A program made the translations under genes and the position numbers. Of a stretch of 64,000 bases of DNA, positions 8,139-16,935 are shown one piece after another. The stretch's first letter is position 1. Each line of letters begins with the position of its first letter. The stretch is from Moritella viscosa. Lineage in GTDB: Bacteria > Pseudomonadota > Gammaproteobacteria > Enterobacterales > Moritellaceae. The notes under the pieces are model-generated. The model searched no databases, had not been told where the DNA came from, and saw only the letters and a program-made list of their open reading frames with translations. The stretch lies in NCBI GenBank assembly GCA_000953735.1, contig LN554852.1:2987846-3051845 (forward strand), given 5' to 3'.

Positions 8139-8196
8139 TCTAACGTTTTCCACTAGCCACGAGAGGTTCGAGCATCAGGCTTTGTAGAATTGTTAG
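8139..8196 (-). other. attC site (short)
   Basis: About 58 bp from TCTAACGTTTTCCAC (8139) to AATTGTTAGG (8196), with imperfect arms around GAGAGGTTCG. The right core forms the stop codon of the following gene. Confidence 0.75.
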
Positions 8197-8573
8197 GTAT
8201 TTTTGTAGTACCAAACAATATTGAACAAGTCCCCCTCACCTTCATGCTCACCCACACGAACAAATATAGGCATTCCATTTCCTTGCAGCCTTTCATCTGA
8301 AACGATTGCAAAAAATGGTTCTTTCCAACGCTTCTCTTGATTCAGGCAAACTAGCATATTCCCAGAGAATTCTATCTGACTTGGTTTAACCAGATTAAAT
8401 TTTAGATCTCCAGTGCCATCGAACCAAATACCATTTTGAAGTTGAGAGCTTAATATTTCCGCTGCAATATATTCAAAATGAGAATCGATCATTGATTCAT
8501 ACAGATCAACAGTTTCTTCATTGAGCAGTTTATTTATATTTCCAGCAAACTTATTTATTGCGGTTAACTTCAT
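8193..8573 (-). CDS. hypothetical protein (cassette gene)
   Basis: A 126-residue soluble protein. It has a helical N-terminal third (LTAINKFAGNINKLLNEETVDLYESMIDSHF, interrupted only by short turns) and a beta-rich remainder ending DLFNIVWYYKNT. No family is recognised. The start is ATG 8573. The only Shine-Dalgarno-like sequence, AGGTG, belongs to the GTTAGGTG attC core of the cassette junction, eight bases upstream. The stop is formed by the next attC core. Confidence 0.6.
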   Translation of the reverse strand: MKLTAINKFAGNINKLLNEETVDLYESMIDSHFEYIAAEILSSQLQNGIWFDGTGDLKFNLVKPSQIEFSGNMLVCLNQEKRWKEPFFAIVSDERLQGNGMPIFVRVGEHEGEGDLFNIVWYYKNT

Positions 8574-8582
8574 TCAATAGCA

Positions 8583-8677
8583 CCTAACGCCCTAATAATG
8601 GGCAAAAAATTGTTTGCTAAAATGTTGAGGGACGAAAACAGCAAACTGTTTTTTGTCCTTATTTATTAGCTTGTTAG
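8583..8677 (-). other. attC site
   Basis: About 95 bp from CTAACGCCC (8584) to GCTTGTTAG (8677). A long pairing of CAAAAAATTGTTTGCT with AGCAAACTGTTTTTTG gives a strong extrahelical hairpin. The core gives the TAA of the 8674-9219 gene. Confidence 0.85.
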
Positions 8678-9219
8678 TTACCATTTGCACGATACTCTAA
8701 GATTCTTTGTTTTGCTAGCTCAAGTGAATTACCTTCCCATATATCAACTTTACTACCCTCGGCAGTATAATTATCAAGGAAATTCTGAGCATAATGCCAA
8801 GGGTGATATTCCCAGCCGTTACTTTCTGCATTGATAGTGTTACTAACCCAAAGATCCCAGATTGCTACTTCTATTGTATTTGATAAATGAAGCTGCTTTT
8901 TGACATAAGATTTCCAATCACCATTAGTTGATTCAAAAAAGCTGGGGTGTTTATCATTGAATTCTTTAAGTGCCACTTCCGTCTGTTTAGGTAACTTGTT
9001 CAGAGTGCTAATAACGTAGAGTTCAAAAAAGTAATCTAATGGCCGTTCTTCTTGGTAATAAGGTGCTAATGTCTTCATGACATCATTATATGACTCAGGA
9101 TATTCAGGCATAACCGGAGGAATGTATTGCTCTTGATTCAATTGATTTCCCTTCTCTAAGGCTTCAACACTAAAGCCCATAAATGCAAAGACTAAAAATA
9201 AAACTCGCAGATTTAGCAT
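8674..9219 (-). CDS. exported hypothetical protein (cassette gene)
   Basis: A 181-residue protein with a clear Sec signal peptide (hydrophobic LRVLFLVFAFMGFSV, cleavage near VEALEK at about residue 20). The mature part is rich in aromatic and helical segments (ERPLDYFFELYVISTLNKLP, WEYHPWHYAQNFLDNY). It is probably periplasmic or secreted, and I do not know the family. The start is ATG 9219 with AAAGGAAG in front, and the stop is formed by the attC core. It is the cassette gene nearest to the integrase end that is still intact. Confidence 0.65.
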   Translation of the reverse strand: MLNLRVLFLVFAFMGFSVEALEKGNQLNQEQYIPPVMPEYPESYNDVMKTLAPYYQEERPLDYFFELYVISTLNKLPKQTEVALKEFNDKHPSFFESTNGDWKSYVKKQLHLSNTIEVAIWDLWVSNTINAESNGWEYHPWHYAQNFLDNYTAEGSKVDIWEGNSLELAKQRILEYRANGN

Positions 9220-9234
9220 ATGCTTCCTTTGGTA

Positions 9235-9331
9235 ACTAACGTTTTAGATAAGCAGCTAATTCAGGCTGCAAAAAAAGAACCTTCTGAGAGGTTCAATACT
9301 GAATTAGTCTGCTTCATCTATTTTGTTGGAC
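9235..9331 (-). other. attC site bordering the IS91/IS1294-like element
   Basis: It runs from ACTAACG (9235) to TTTTGTTGGAC (9331). Long arms pair GCAGCTAATTCAG with CTGAATTAGTCTGC and GAACCTTCTGAGAGGTTC inside. The right-hand core GTTGGAC fits GTTRRRY. The cassette gene that should lie to its right is missing, presumably lost or displaced by the insertion sequence. Confidence 0.8.
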
Positions 9332-9332
9332 A

Positions 9333-10708
9333 TCCGTCCACCATGTGGAAATGTCTTTCGTACTACGAGACTAAAACAGTCATTTACATCCCTTAACCAT
9401 AACACTTAAGGCATTGACTTACCTATACTAAAATCACATTTCATGAAATTCAGGCAGCACGATGCCAAACGTTCTGAAAACGCGATATATGTCTCCGTTT
9501 CATCAACTCAATTTTTCTGACTTAACCTCTATATTATTACAGCCACAAACAGGGCAAATCAATTCTACTCCAAGCATTTTTAGTACTGCTTGCCAATCTG
9601 GTTTACTGGGCGATTTATAAGCCGCTTGTCCTAAATTTTTTCTCGCTATATTGAGATTTGTTTGCGCACCTGGATGATATAACCCGTAATATCGTACCGT
9701 TGGTTTACCTGGTAACGGCATATGCGTTAATATTTTTTGTTCAAATTTATCTACTTTAAAATTAATTCTCTCTGCTCTCCCGCTTTGATGTGAATGGTAT
9801 TTAAGTTTAACCATTTCATTTTTAACGGCTAGGATCTGGCTATTATGTAAAGGCCCGCCTCGCATATAACGGGCAAGATATTTAGCAACTCCTAATCCAT
9901 GCTTATACGGCTTACAAGCAAAAACTTGCCATTTTACCCGACTAAGTTTATTTGCCATGTGAACCCAATATGATGCTTCTTTATCTCCTGAATAACGCAA
10001 CTGTTCACTCTTTATCGCTTGCCTAATTGCAGCTAAAAACTTTCCTCGGAATAATCGTTTTACTACTTCAGCCGGAAATAATCCCTTCCGCTTCGGGTTA
10101 CACCACTCTCCAGCTTTATTTAAACCTCCGTGTGATATTAAGCAATGGATGTGCGGATGTTCACTTAAATTTCGCCCCCAAGTATGCAACGCTAATATGC
10201 AACCAACTTTGGCTTTGAGGTGTTTATCATCATTGGTTAATTGTTTTAGCGTTTGACTGACGGCTTTAAATAACGCGTCTTGAAACCAGCTACGATTAAA
10301 GCGCCATAAAGGCAGTAACTCATGTGGGAATGTGAAGATCCAATGATGGTGTTGAGTATTAAGAAGACGAGCTGACCAGTCATTTAACCATTGCTCTTTA
10401 ACGACATGTTGGCACTGTGGGCAGCCTCGATGACGACAGGAATTGTAGTGAACGCCGCAAAAATGGCCTTGAGAACAATGCTGACTGTGAGCCCCCATTT
10501 TTGCTGTCCGACAGTCACGAATGAAGCTGAATGCTTTGTGCTGGTACAGCGGAAAGCCAATATTTAATTGGCTTAAACTATACTCTTGAAAGATACGCTG
10601 AACGGTCCATTTTTGCATAGCCATAAAGATAGTTCACCACTGGTTATTTAACCAGCACTATCTAAAGTCATTGCTGAAATCTAGCGTTCCCCGGGCTGTG
10701 CCCGGCAT
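9333..10708 (-). mobile_element. IS91/IS1294-like insertion sequence (left end approximate)
   Basis: The element carries one transposase gene on the minus strand. The upstream end is defined by a compact hairpin (CCGGGCTGTGCCCGG at 10691-10705) followed at 10709 by GTTC, that is, GAAC on the minus strand, a known IS91-family target tetranucleotide. The other (origin) end lies somewhere between 9332 and 9480 and I cannot fix it. Between 9332 and 9502 there is no gene. The insertion lies in the attI/first-cassette region of the integron. Confidence 0.65.
9503..10624 (-). CDS. IS91/IS1294-family transposase (HUH, rolling-circle type)
   Basis: A complete 373-residue transposase. The N-terminal zinc-binding domain has HCSQGHFCGVHYNSCRHRGCPQC with paired Cys/His ligands. 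The HUH motif is HPHIHCLISHGG at about residues 180-190. The two-tyrosine region is in GVAKYLARYMRGG, and a C-terminal CPVCGCNN zinc pair follows. Enzymes of this family nick single strands and move the element by rolling-circle transposition from an origin end. The gene appears intact. It is of a different branch from the transposase remnants in the three array elements, since sequence segments do not match. Start ATG 10624. Confidence 0.92.
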   Translation of the reverse strand: MAMQKWTVQRIFQEYSLSQLNIGFPLYQHKAFSFIRDCRTAKMGAHSQHCSQGHFCGVHYNSCRHRGCPQCQHVVKEQWLNDWSARLLNTQHHHWIFTFPHELLPLWRFNRSWFQDALFKAVSQTLKQLTNDDKHLKAKVGCILALHTWGRNLSEHPHIHCLISHGGLNKAGEWCNPKRKGLFPAEVVKRLFRGKFLAAIRQAIKSEQLRYSGDKEASYWVHMANKLSRVKWQVFACKPYKHGLGVAKYLARYMRGGPLHNSQILAVKNEMVKLKYHSHQSGRAERINFKVDKFEQKILTHMPLPGKPTVRYYGLYHPGAQTNLNIARKNLGQAAYKSPSKPDWQAVLKMLGVELICPVCGCNNIEVKSEKLS

Positions 10709-11014
10709 GTTCAACAGTGTATTTTACAGAATTCCGTAAAACACTTTTTTAAATTAATCAAAGAACTAAAATAATAACAGTATAGTCTATTGATTACAAT
10801 TACTTACAAAACAATTAATGCGATTTAACTTGTATGACATACACAGAATGGAATTATTTATACGGGTCCGTAAAAGTAAATTACGAGTACAAATAAAAAT
10901 AAAATAATCAACACATTAAAAATATGACAAGCTTCAAAGAAAGCCAATTTCACTCCGTTAAAACCTCATATTGCTCCTCATATAAATAATCACACGCTAT
11001 AACTGTATATAACA
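10709..11014. promoter_or_regulatory. attI / intI promoter region
   Basis: About 300 bp of very AT-rich DNA without a gene between the IS91-like element and the IS1595 element. On the minus strand GTTGAAC (10715-10709) fits the GTTRRRY core and is a candidate attI crossover point, now abutting the IS. Immediately inside is a near-perfect 30-bp inverted repeat centred on GAATTC (10716-10745) followed by six T. The right end holds the left part of the former LexA box of intI. The attI assignment is by position only. Confidence 0.5.
11003..11014 (+). promoter_or_regulatory. left part of LexA box of intI, split by IS1595
   Basis: CTGTATATAACA stands here. The continuation CCAG is found at 12053-12056 after the 8-bp duplication on the other side of the IS. 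Joined, they read CTGTATATAACACCAG, which fits the CTG-N10-CAG LexA operator, with symmetric AA and TT outside. Neither half makes an operator with the IS sequence next to it. Confidence 0.8.
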
Positions 11015-12044
11015 GGCTCTGTTCCCTTTTAGTGTTGGTTTATTCAAGAGCTTCATTAAGCCAGTTTTTGTTTTCGCAAGACGCTTTGTTTTCCATAAAG
11101 ATAAACCAAGCAATATAATGTTCCATATAGCCAGTACCAACACCATAAAATCGTTTCATCCAAGTTTTCCAACGCATCATGAAATTATTAAGTGTCTGAA
11201 TATGATATATTTTATCAATAACCTTTTGATTATCCAAACTGATAAGCCGTTTATGATCGATGTTGAAACCAAGCTCTTTAACGATGCTTTGATAAGATAA
11301 ATTACCATCGGTACATAGCACAGAATCAGGTGATAAAAGTGGTGTTAGCGCTAAGCTAAGTTCTTCTTTAGTATCTCGCTTTAAGACCTGATGGCTTATT
11401 GTTCCATTGCGATCTAAAGCCAGTAAAATAGGCACTTTTGGGGGATTACCGCCGCCTCGTTTTCTTGATTCTCTCAGCATTTTTTTGGAACCTTTGAAAC
11501 TCTCGGGTACAAAAGTTTCATCTGCTTCAATAATGCCAAGTAATTCAGTCGGTTTGTGCTCAGAAGGGCTTTTTAGAAAACGATGTCGCCATCTAAATGC
11601 TGTTTTTAAATTAATATCTAACTTGTTAGCTGCATATCTCAAACTATTAGATAAACACATACATTCTATATATTTCAGCCATTTGCCAGGTTTTTTCATT
11701 CTAAATAGACTTGTTCCCGTTAGGGTGCTGAATGTTTTATGGCAAGCATTACAGCGATAACGTTGTTTTCCTTGCATGGTACTTCCCCATCGAGATAGCA
11801 CGTGACCATTGCAATGAGGGCAGTTTGATATTTCATTTTCATATTTGGCAAGGATTTGGCCGACTTCGTCTTTAGATAGGTGGAAGTCGATTTGATGATT
11901 TAAGCGCTTTAGTTCAACATAAGATAGGTCTTCAATACTTTCTTGAAAAGCTGCAAAAGTTACTTTACTCATAGCGGTAACCTCATGATATTGCGGTTAC
12001 TATAAGTATAGCTAAAACTGCCAACACTAAAAGGGAACAGAGCC
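11015..12044 (-). mobile_element. IS1595-family insertion sequence
   Basis: A 1030-bp element with perfect 24-bp terminal inverted repeats beginning GGCTCTGTTCCCTTTTAG. It is flanked by an 8-bp target duplication, ATATAACA (11007-11014 and 12045-12052), the length known for IS1595. It carries one complete transposase gene. The perfect ends and duplication indicate a fairly recent insertion. It has landed about 30 bases before the intI start codon and inside its LexA box. Confidence 0.95.
11040..11972 (-). CDS. IS1595-family transposase
   Basis: A complete 310-residue transposase. An N-terminal zinc ribbon has CPHCNGH and CNACHKTF (about residues 51-83), followed by a helix-turn-helix-like segment (LRYAANKLDINLKTAFRWRHRFL). 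The ISXO2-type catalytic domain has ADETFVPE (first Asp), LCTDGNLSY (second Asp) and the TLNNFMMRWKTWMKRFYGVG region containing the characteristic Asn. Start ATG 11972, stop just inside the left inverted repeat. It cuts and pastes the element with 8-bp duplications. There are no disruptions. Confidence 0.95.
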   Translation of the reverse strand: MSKVTFAAFQESIEDLSYVELKRLNHQIDFHLSKDEVGQILAKYENEISNCPHCNGHVLSRWGSTMQGKQRYRCNACHKTFSTLTGTSLFRMKKPGKWLKYIECMCLSNSLRYAANKLDINLKTAFRWRHRFLKSPSEHKPTELLGIIEADETFVPESFKGSKKMLRESRKRGGGNPPKVPILLALDRNGTISHQVLKRDTKEELSLALTPLLSPDSVLCTDGNLSYQSIVKELGFNIDHKRLISLDNQKVIDKIYHIQTLNNFMMRWKTWMKRFYGVGTGYMEHYIAWFIFMENKASCENKNWLNEALE

Positions 12045-12056
12045 ATATAACACCAG
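12045..12056 (+). promoter_or_regulatory. right part of split LexA box of intI
   Basis: ATATAACACCAG, of which ATATAACA is the duplicated target. Upstream it is now joined to IS sequence (AGAGCC), so the CTG half-site is absent. It lies 18 bases before the intI ATG at 12075. Confidence 0.8.
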
Positions 12057-12074
12057 TTGAAAAGCGTATTTTAT

Positions 12075-13043
12075 ATGACAGCATCACCTTTCTTAAAATC
12101 TATACGAACAGAAATAAAAACGAACCATTACAGCTATAAAACAGAGAAGGTTTACATTTATTGGGTTAAACAATTTATTATTTTTAACAATAAACGACAC
12201 CCTGAGACGATGGGAAATACCGAAATTGAAGGCTTCCTCAATTATTTGGCGGTTAAAAGAAAAGTAAGTGCGTCCACGCAAAACATCGCTCTTTGTGCAA
12301 TTATTTTTATGTATCGTCATGTATTAAAACAAGACATTAAAGATTTAAAATACGACTTTACAAAAAAACCAAAACGATTACCCACTGTATTATTTCCCTC
12401 TGAAGTAGAAAAAATCCTCAAACATATGTCAGGCCAGTACTATTTAATTACAGCATTACTTTATGGAGGTGGGTTCAGACTAAATGAAGCTTTATCACTT
12501 AGAATCAAAGATATTGATTTAATAAATAAATCTATATTTATATTCAAAGGGAAAGGGAATAAAGATCGCTATACGCTATTACCAGAATCATTAATTCCAA
12601 TGATAAAGCAACAGATGGAACACGCAAAAGCTATTCATGAAAAGGATATATCTCACGGTTTTGGAAGTACGTCTTTACCAACATCATTGCATCGAAAATA
12701 TAAGTCATCATTACATACATATACTTGGCAATATCTATTCCCTTCAACCACAAGGTGTATCCACCCACACGATAATTATGTCTGCCGTCATCACATTCAT
12801 GATACAGCCTATTCAAAAAAATTAAGAGCAGCAGTAGTCGCAAGTAAAATAACGAAACGCGTAACAGCACATACATTCCGTCACTCATTTGCAACGCAGT
12901 TACTCAGTTCTGGTAGTGATATAAGAACAGTGCAGGAGTTGCTAGGTCACTCTGACATCAAAACCACAGAACTGTATACCCATGTGATCGGAAATAAACG
13001 AGCTGGTACACCAAGTCCAATAGATACATTACGATTTTTATAA
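12075..13043 (+). CDS. intI: integron integrase IntI
   Basis: A complete 322-residue tyrosine recombinase. The N-terminal [17 protein letters not shown] and the integron-specific insert with the LFPS...RHHIH region (about residues 225-255) identify IntI rather than XerC/D. The catalytic residues are visible: Arg in GGFRLNEAL, His and Arg in [12 protein letters not shown], His in LLGHSDI, Tyr in TTELYTHV. It recombines attC with attI or attC. I chose ATG 12075, because IntI proteins start just before SPFL; a TTG at 12057 overlaps the former operator. It is transcribed away from the array, the normal integron layout, but the IS1595 element now separates it from its promoter. Confidence 0.95.
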   Translation: MTASPFLKSIRTEIKTNHYSYKTEKVYIYWVKQFIIFNNKRHPETMGNTEIEGFLNYLAVKRKVSASTQNIALCAIIFMYRHVLKQDIKDLKYDFTKKPKRLPTVLFPSEVEKILKHMSGQYYLITALLYGGGFRLNEALSLRIKDIDLINKSIFIFKGKGNKDRYTLLPESLIPMIKQQMEHAKAIHEKDISHGFGSTSLPTSLHRKYKSSLHTYTWQYLFPSTTRCIHPHDNYVCRHHIHDTAYSKKLRAAVVASKITKRVTAHTFRHSFATQLLSSGSDIRTVQELLGHSDIKTTELYTHVIGNKRAGTPSPIDTLRFL

Positions 13044-13045
13044 AA

Positions 13046-13076
13046 AAGGCCTGTTACTCTAGGAGTAACAGGCCTT
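13046..13076. terminator. bidirectional terminator between intI and gyrA
   Basis: A perfect 14-bp stem (AAGGCCTGTTACTC and its complement) with a three-base loop. On the gyrA strand it is followed by a T-run, and on the intI strand it begins three bases after the stop codon. It separates the two converging genes. Confidence 0.9.
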
Positions 13077-13118
13077 ATGAAGTTAATCTCGTTTAGTACA
13101 TTACTGCACTCCCCTTAA

Positions 13119-15830
13119 TTACTCTTCAGTCGCTTCTTCTGCGCTGTCTGCAGCATCAGTTGGAGTAGCTGGAACTTCTGTTGGTGCTTCTGCATTTTCT
13201 GCATCAACAACAACTGCGTTCTCGTCTTCTTCAACTTCATCGATACGTTGTAAACCAACAACTAGCTCGTCTTCACCAGTACGGATCAAACGAACACCTT
13301 GGGTGTTACGACCAACCGTAGAGACTTCAGAAGCACGTGTTCTTACTAGCGTACCGCCATTAGTAATAAGCATTAGCTCATCACCGTCAAGCACTTGCGT
13401 AGCACCAACAACTTTACCGTTACGTTCACTTACTTTAATTGAAACAACACCCTTAGTACCGCGACTCTTCGCAGGGTATTCTTCAAGTTCTGTACGTTTA
13501 CCGTAACCGTTTTCTGTTGCCGTTAAGATAGCGCCATCGTTCTTCGGTACGATTAGCGATACTACTTTTTGGCCTTCATCAAGTTTGATACCACGAACAC
13601 CCGTCGCTGTACGACCCATAGGACGTACACCTTTGAACTTAACTTCAGGTTTACCGTCTTCGTCTAGAACCGGATTACCGTCTTCATCAAGTACAGGTGT
13701 TTCTTCAAACTCGCAGAAACGTACTACTTTACCTTCATCCGAGAACAACATAATGTCGTTAGTACCATCAGTGATATCAACACCAATTAGTTCATTCCCT
13801 TCATTTAGGTTCACAGCGATGATACCGCCAGCACGAGGCTTGCTGTATGCACTTAGTGCTGTTTTCTTCACTGTACCGTTAGCCGTTGCCATGAAGACAA
13901 ACTTATTATCTTCAAACTCAGACACAGGTAGGATAGCAGTAATACGCTCACCTTCTTCCAGTGGTAGTAAGTTAACAATTGGCTTACCACGGGCTTGACG
14001 ACTCGCTAATGGTAATTGATATACCTTCATCCAGTACAAGCGACCACGGCTTGAGAAGCACAGAATATGATCATGTGTATTAGCAACCAACAGGCGTTCA
14101 ATGAAATCTTCTTCTTTCATCTTCGTTGCTGACTTACCTTTACCACCACGACGCTGCGCTTCGTAGTCAGTAAGAGGCTGATACTTAACATAACCTTCAT
14201 GAGACAGTGTTACTACAACATCTTCACGTTCAATTAAGTCTTCTAAATTAATATCTGCGCTGCTTGCCGAAATCTCGGTACGACGTTCATCACCAAATGC
14301 ATCTTTTGAAGCTTGTAGCTCTTCAGTGATAACTTCTAGTAAACGCGAAGGCGTATTAAGAATATGTAATAGTTCAGCAATAACTTCGAGTAGTTCTTTG
14401 TATTCGTTAAGAATCTTCTCGTGTTCTAGACCTGTTAGTTTGTGTAGACGTAAGTCTAGGATCGCTTGTGCTTGTATCTCAGTTAAGAAATACGAACCTT
14501 CACGAATACCATACTCAGGCTCTAACCATTCAGGACGAGCAGCGTCATCACCAGCACGTTCTAACATTGAAGCAACATCACCTAACTGCCAGCCGCGGCT
14601 GATCAAGGCTTGTTTTGCTTCTGCAGATGTTGCAGATTGCTTAATTAGCGCAATAATGTCATCAATATTTGCTAATGCTATCGCTAACGACTCAAGGATA
14701 TGAGCACGTTCACGGGCTTTACGCAGTTCAAATACTGTACGACGTGTAACAACTTCACGACGGTGACGCAAGAACGCATCTAGCATTTCTTTTAAGGTAA
14801 AAATCTTTGGTTGCTTGTCGATCAGTGCAACCATGTTGATACCGAATACAACTTGCATTTGCGTTTGAGCGTAAAGGTTGTTTAATACAACTTCACCTAC
14901 AGCGTCACGCTTAACTTCAACGACCATACGCATACCATCTTTATCAGATTCGTCACGTAGGGCACTGATGCCTTCAATTTTCTTATCTTTTACAAACTCA
15001 GCAATACGTTCAATTAAACGCGCTTTGTTTACTTGATACGGTAGCTCGTGAACAACAATTGTTTCGCGTCCACGTTCATTAGTTTCAATATCGGCGCGAG
15101 CTCGGATATGAACCTTACCACGACCAGTACGATAAGCTTGCTCGATGCCAGCTTTACCATTAATGATACCGTGCGTTGGGAAATCAGGGCCTGGAATGTA
15201 TTCCATTAATTCTTCAAGACTTAGGTCTGGATTTTTAATTAATGCTAAACAACCATTGATAACCTCATTTAAATTATGAGGTGGGATATTCGTTGCCATT
15301 CCCACAGCAATACCTGACGAACCATTAACCAATAGGTTAGGGATTCGTGTAGGCATAACTTCCGGAATAAATTCAGTACCATCATAGTTAGGTACGAAAT
15401 CTACCGTTTCCTTGTCTAAATCAGCAAGTAATTCATGCGCGATTTTTGACATTCTGATTTCGGTATAACGCATTGCGGCAGCAGAATCGCCGTCAACAGA
15501 ACCGAAGTTACCTTGACCATCAACAAGCATGTAGCGCAAAGAGAAAGGCTGCGCCATACGTACAATAGTGTCATAAACAGCTGTATCACCATGTGGGTGA
15601 TATTTACCGATTACGTCACCAACAACACGTGCTGATTTTTTATATGGTTTGTTCCAATCATTCTTCAATTCGTTCATCGCGAATAAAACGCGGCGATGAA
15701 CTGGCTTTAAACCATCGCGAACATCAGGAAGAGCACGACCAACAATAACGCTCATAGCGTAATCTAAATAGGAATTTTTTAATTCTTCTTCAATATTGAT
15801 AGGTGTGATTTCTGTGGCTAAATTACTCAT
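13119..15830 (-). CDS. gyrA: DNA gyrase subunit A
   Basis: A full-length 903-residue gyrase A subunit, which breaks and rejoins DNA for ATP-driven negative supercoiling with GyrB. It shows the winged-helix breakage-reunion domain with active Tyr122 (AAMRYTEIR), the HPHGD segment, the GyrA-box [10 protein letters not shown] (start of the C-terminal beta-pinwheel) and six repeated pinwheel blades. The tail is unusually acidic ([17 protein letters not shown], ending EEATEE), as in other gammaproteobacteria. Residue 83 is Thr ([10 protein letters not shown]), where Escherichia coli has Ser. A 4-residue-repeat insert [16 protein letters not shown] lies in the C-terminal domain. It is transcribed alone, divergent from ubiG. 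Confidence 0.99.
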   Translation of the reverse strand: MSNLATEITPINIEEELKNSYLDYAMSVIVGRALPDVRDGLKPVHRRVLFAMNELKNDWNKPYKKSARVVGDVIGKYHPHGDTAVYDTIVRMAQPFSLRYMLVDGQGNFGSVDGDSAAAMRYTEIRMSKIAHELLADLDKETVDFVPNYDGTEFIPEVMPTRIPNLLVNGSSGIAVGMATNIPPHNLNEVINGCLALIKNPDLSLEELMEYIPGPDFPTHGIINGKAGIEQAYRTGRGKVHIRARADIETNERGRETIVVHELPYQVNKARLIERIAEFVKDKKIEGISALRDESDKDGMRMVVEVKRDAVGEVVLNNLYAQTQMQVVFGINMVALIDKQPKIFTLKEMLDAFLRHRREVVTRRTVFELRKARERAHILESLAIALANIDDIIALIKQSATSAEAKQALISRGWQLGDVASMLERAGDDAARPEWLEPEYGIREGSYFLTEIQAQAILDLRLHKLTGLEHEKILNEYKELLEVIAELLHILNTPSRLLEVITEELQASKDAFGDERRTEISASSADINLEDLIEREDVVVTLSHEGYVKYQPLTDYEAQRRGGKGKSATKMKEEDFIERLLVANTHDHILCFSSRGRLYWMKVYQLPLASRQARGKPIVNLLPLEEGERITAILPVSEFEDNKFVFMATANGTVKKTALSAYSKPRAGGIIAVNLNEGNELIGVDITDGTNDIMLFSDEGKVVRFCEFEETPVLDEDGNPVLDEDGKPEVKFKGVRPMGRTATGVRGIKLDEGQKVVSLIVPKNDGAILTATENGYGKRTELEEYPAKSRGTKGVVSIKVSERNGKVVGATQVLDGDELMLITNGGTLVRTRASEVSTVGRNTQGVRLIRTGEDELVVGLQRIDEVEEDENAVVVDAENAEAPTEVPATPTDAADSAEEATEE

Positions 15831-16065
15831 ATAAGCCTTTACCCCTAAGTTTTAAAGTGCTTTCTATTATATTTTTTAGAGAAATCATTCTAGCATAATA
15901 TTTACCAGCAAATACAATATATAAGAAAATTAACTTACTTGAATACAATTTTATTAACTATTTATTCACTCACCTATAAATAATACTTCTGAAATCGTTT
16001 TCTCGTTATATACTGTGTCCATATTTTTTATTTTTCACCTTATTAACGTATCAAGAAGACTTTGT

Positions 16066-16764
16066 ATGAATGTAGATAAACAGGAAATCGCTAAATTTGA
16101 AGCCATGGCCAGTCGTTGGTGGGATCCAGCTGGTGACTTCAAGCCATTACATCAAATCAATCCATTACGCTTAGATTATATTGATGAGCGCTGTGGCGGC
16201 TTATTTGGCAAGAGAGTTCTTGATGTTGGCTGTGGTGGCGGTATCTTAACTGAAAGCATGGCTCGCCGTGGTGCAAAAGCACTAGGTGTTGATATGGGGA
16301 AAGAACCCCTCAATGTGGCAAAATTGCATGCGCTTGAATCTGGTACTGAAGTCGAATACCGTCAAGTATTAATTGAAGAGTTAGCAGAAGAGCAACCAAA
16401 CAGCTTTGATGTGATCACTTGTATGGAAATGCTAGAGCATGTTCCGGATCCAGGTTCCGTGATTAACGCTTGCATGCGTCTTGTAAAACCAGGCGGCCAC
16501 ATATTCTTCTCGACAATCAATCGTAATTTAAAATCATACTTATTTATGATTGTTGGCGCAGAGAAAATCTTAAAAATGATGCCTAACGGTACCCATGACC
16601 ACAAGAAGTTTATTCGTCCATCAGAACTATTACATTGGGTTGATCAATCAGGTCTATTTTGTCACCACATGACAGGCCTGCATTACATTCCATTAGTAGA
16701 CCAGTTCAAGCTAGGCGAGAATGTTGACGTTAACTATATGCTACACACGCAGCTTATCGATTAA
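16066..16764 (+). CDS. ubiG: ubiquinone biosynthesis O-methyltransferase UbiG
   Basis: A 232-residue SAM-dependent methyltransferase that performs both O-methylations of ubiquinone synthesis. The N-terminus [25 protein letters not shown] is diagnostic for UbiG. The SAM site is [16 protein letters not shown], with acidic motif GVDMG and [14 protein letters not shown] took ATG 16066 over an upstream in-frame ATG, because UbiG proteins start within a few residues of this point. It is divergent from gyrA, a pair conserved in gammaproteobacteria. It is cytosolic or membrane-associated with the Ubi complex. No oddities are seen. Confidence 0.97.
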   Translation: MNVDKQEIAKFEAMASRWWDPAGDFKPLHQINPLRLDYIDERCGGLFGKRVLDVGCGGGILTESMARRGAKALGVDMGKEPLNVAKLHALESGTEVEYRQVLIEELAEEQPNSFDVITCMEMLEHVPDPGSVINACMRLVKPGGHIFFSTINRNLKSYLFMIVGAEKILKMMPNGTHDHKKFIRPSELLHWVDQSGLFCHHMTGLHYIPLVDQFKLGENVDVNYMLHTQLID

Positions 16765-16790
16765 TATAACGATTAATATAATTCTCTTTT

Positions 16791-16824
16791 TACCTAACAG
16801 CACCTCCGCCTTCGCTGTTAGGTA
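16791..16824. terminator. stem-loop after ubiG
   Basis: A 10-bp stem TACCTAACAG / CTGTTAGGTA with a 14-base loop, 26 bases after the ubiG stop. There is no strong T-run on the ubiG strand, so termination is only likely. Confidence 0.55.
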
Positions 16825-16935
16825 AATAGATCCACTTCCCTTTCCAGCTTCAAGTTCGCTCCCTCTATATATAGCTATTTACTGTCATTTAACTCAAATA
16901 ACTCGGCTCGCTCTAACCAACACGCGCAAGCAAAG

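Noticed and set aside
9332-9502. Possible small gene between attC and the IS91-like transposase
   Set aside because: The only frames are under 30 residues; a 26-residue GTG frame runs into the attC and has no ribosome site.
13303-14703. Open frames on the plus strand opposite gyrA (for example 13303-13506, 13585-13998, 14326-14703)
   Set aside because: They are antisense shadows of a highly conserved gene, with low-complexity Ser/Pro-rich translations, no ribosome site and no known family.
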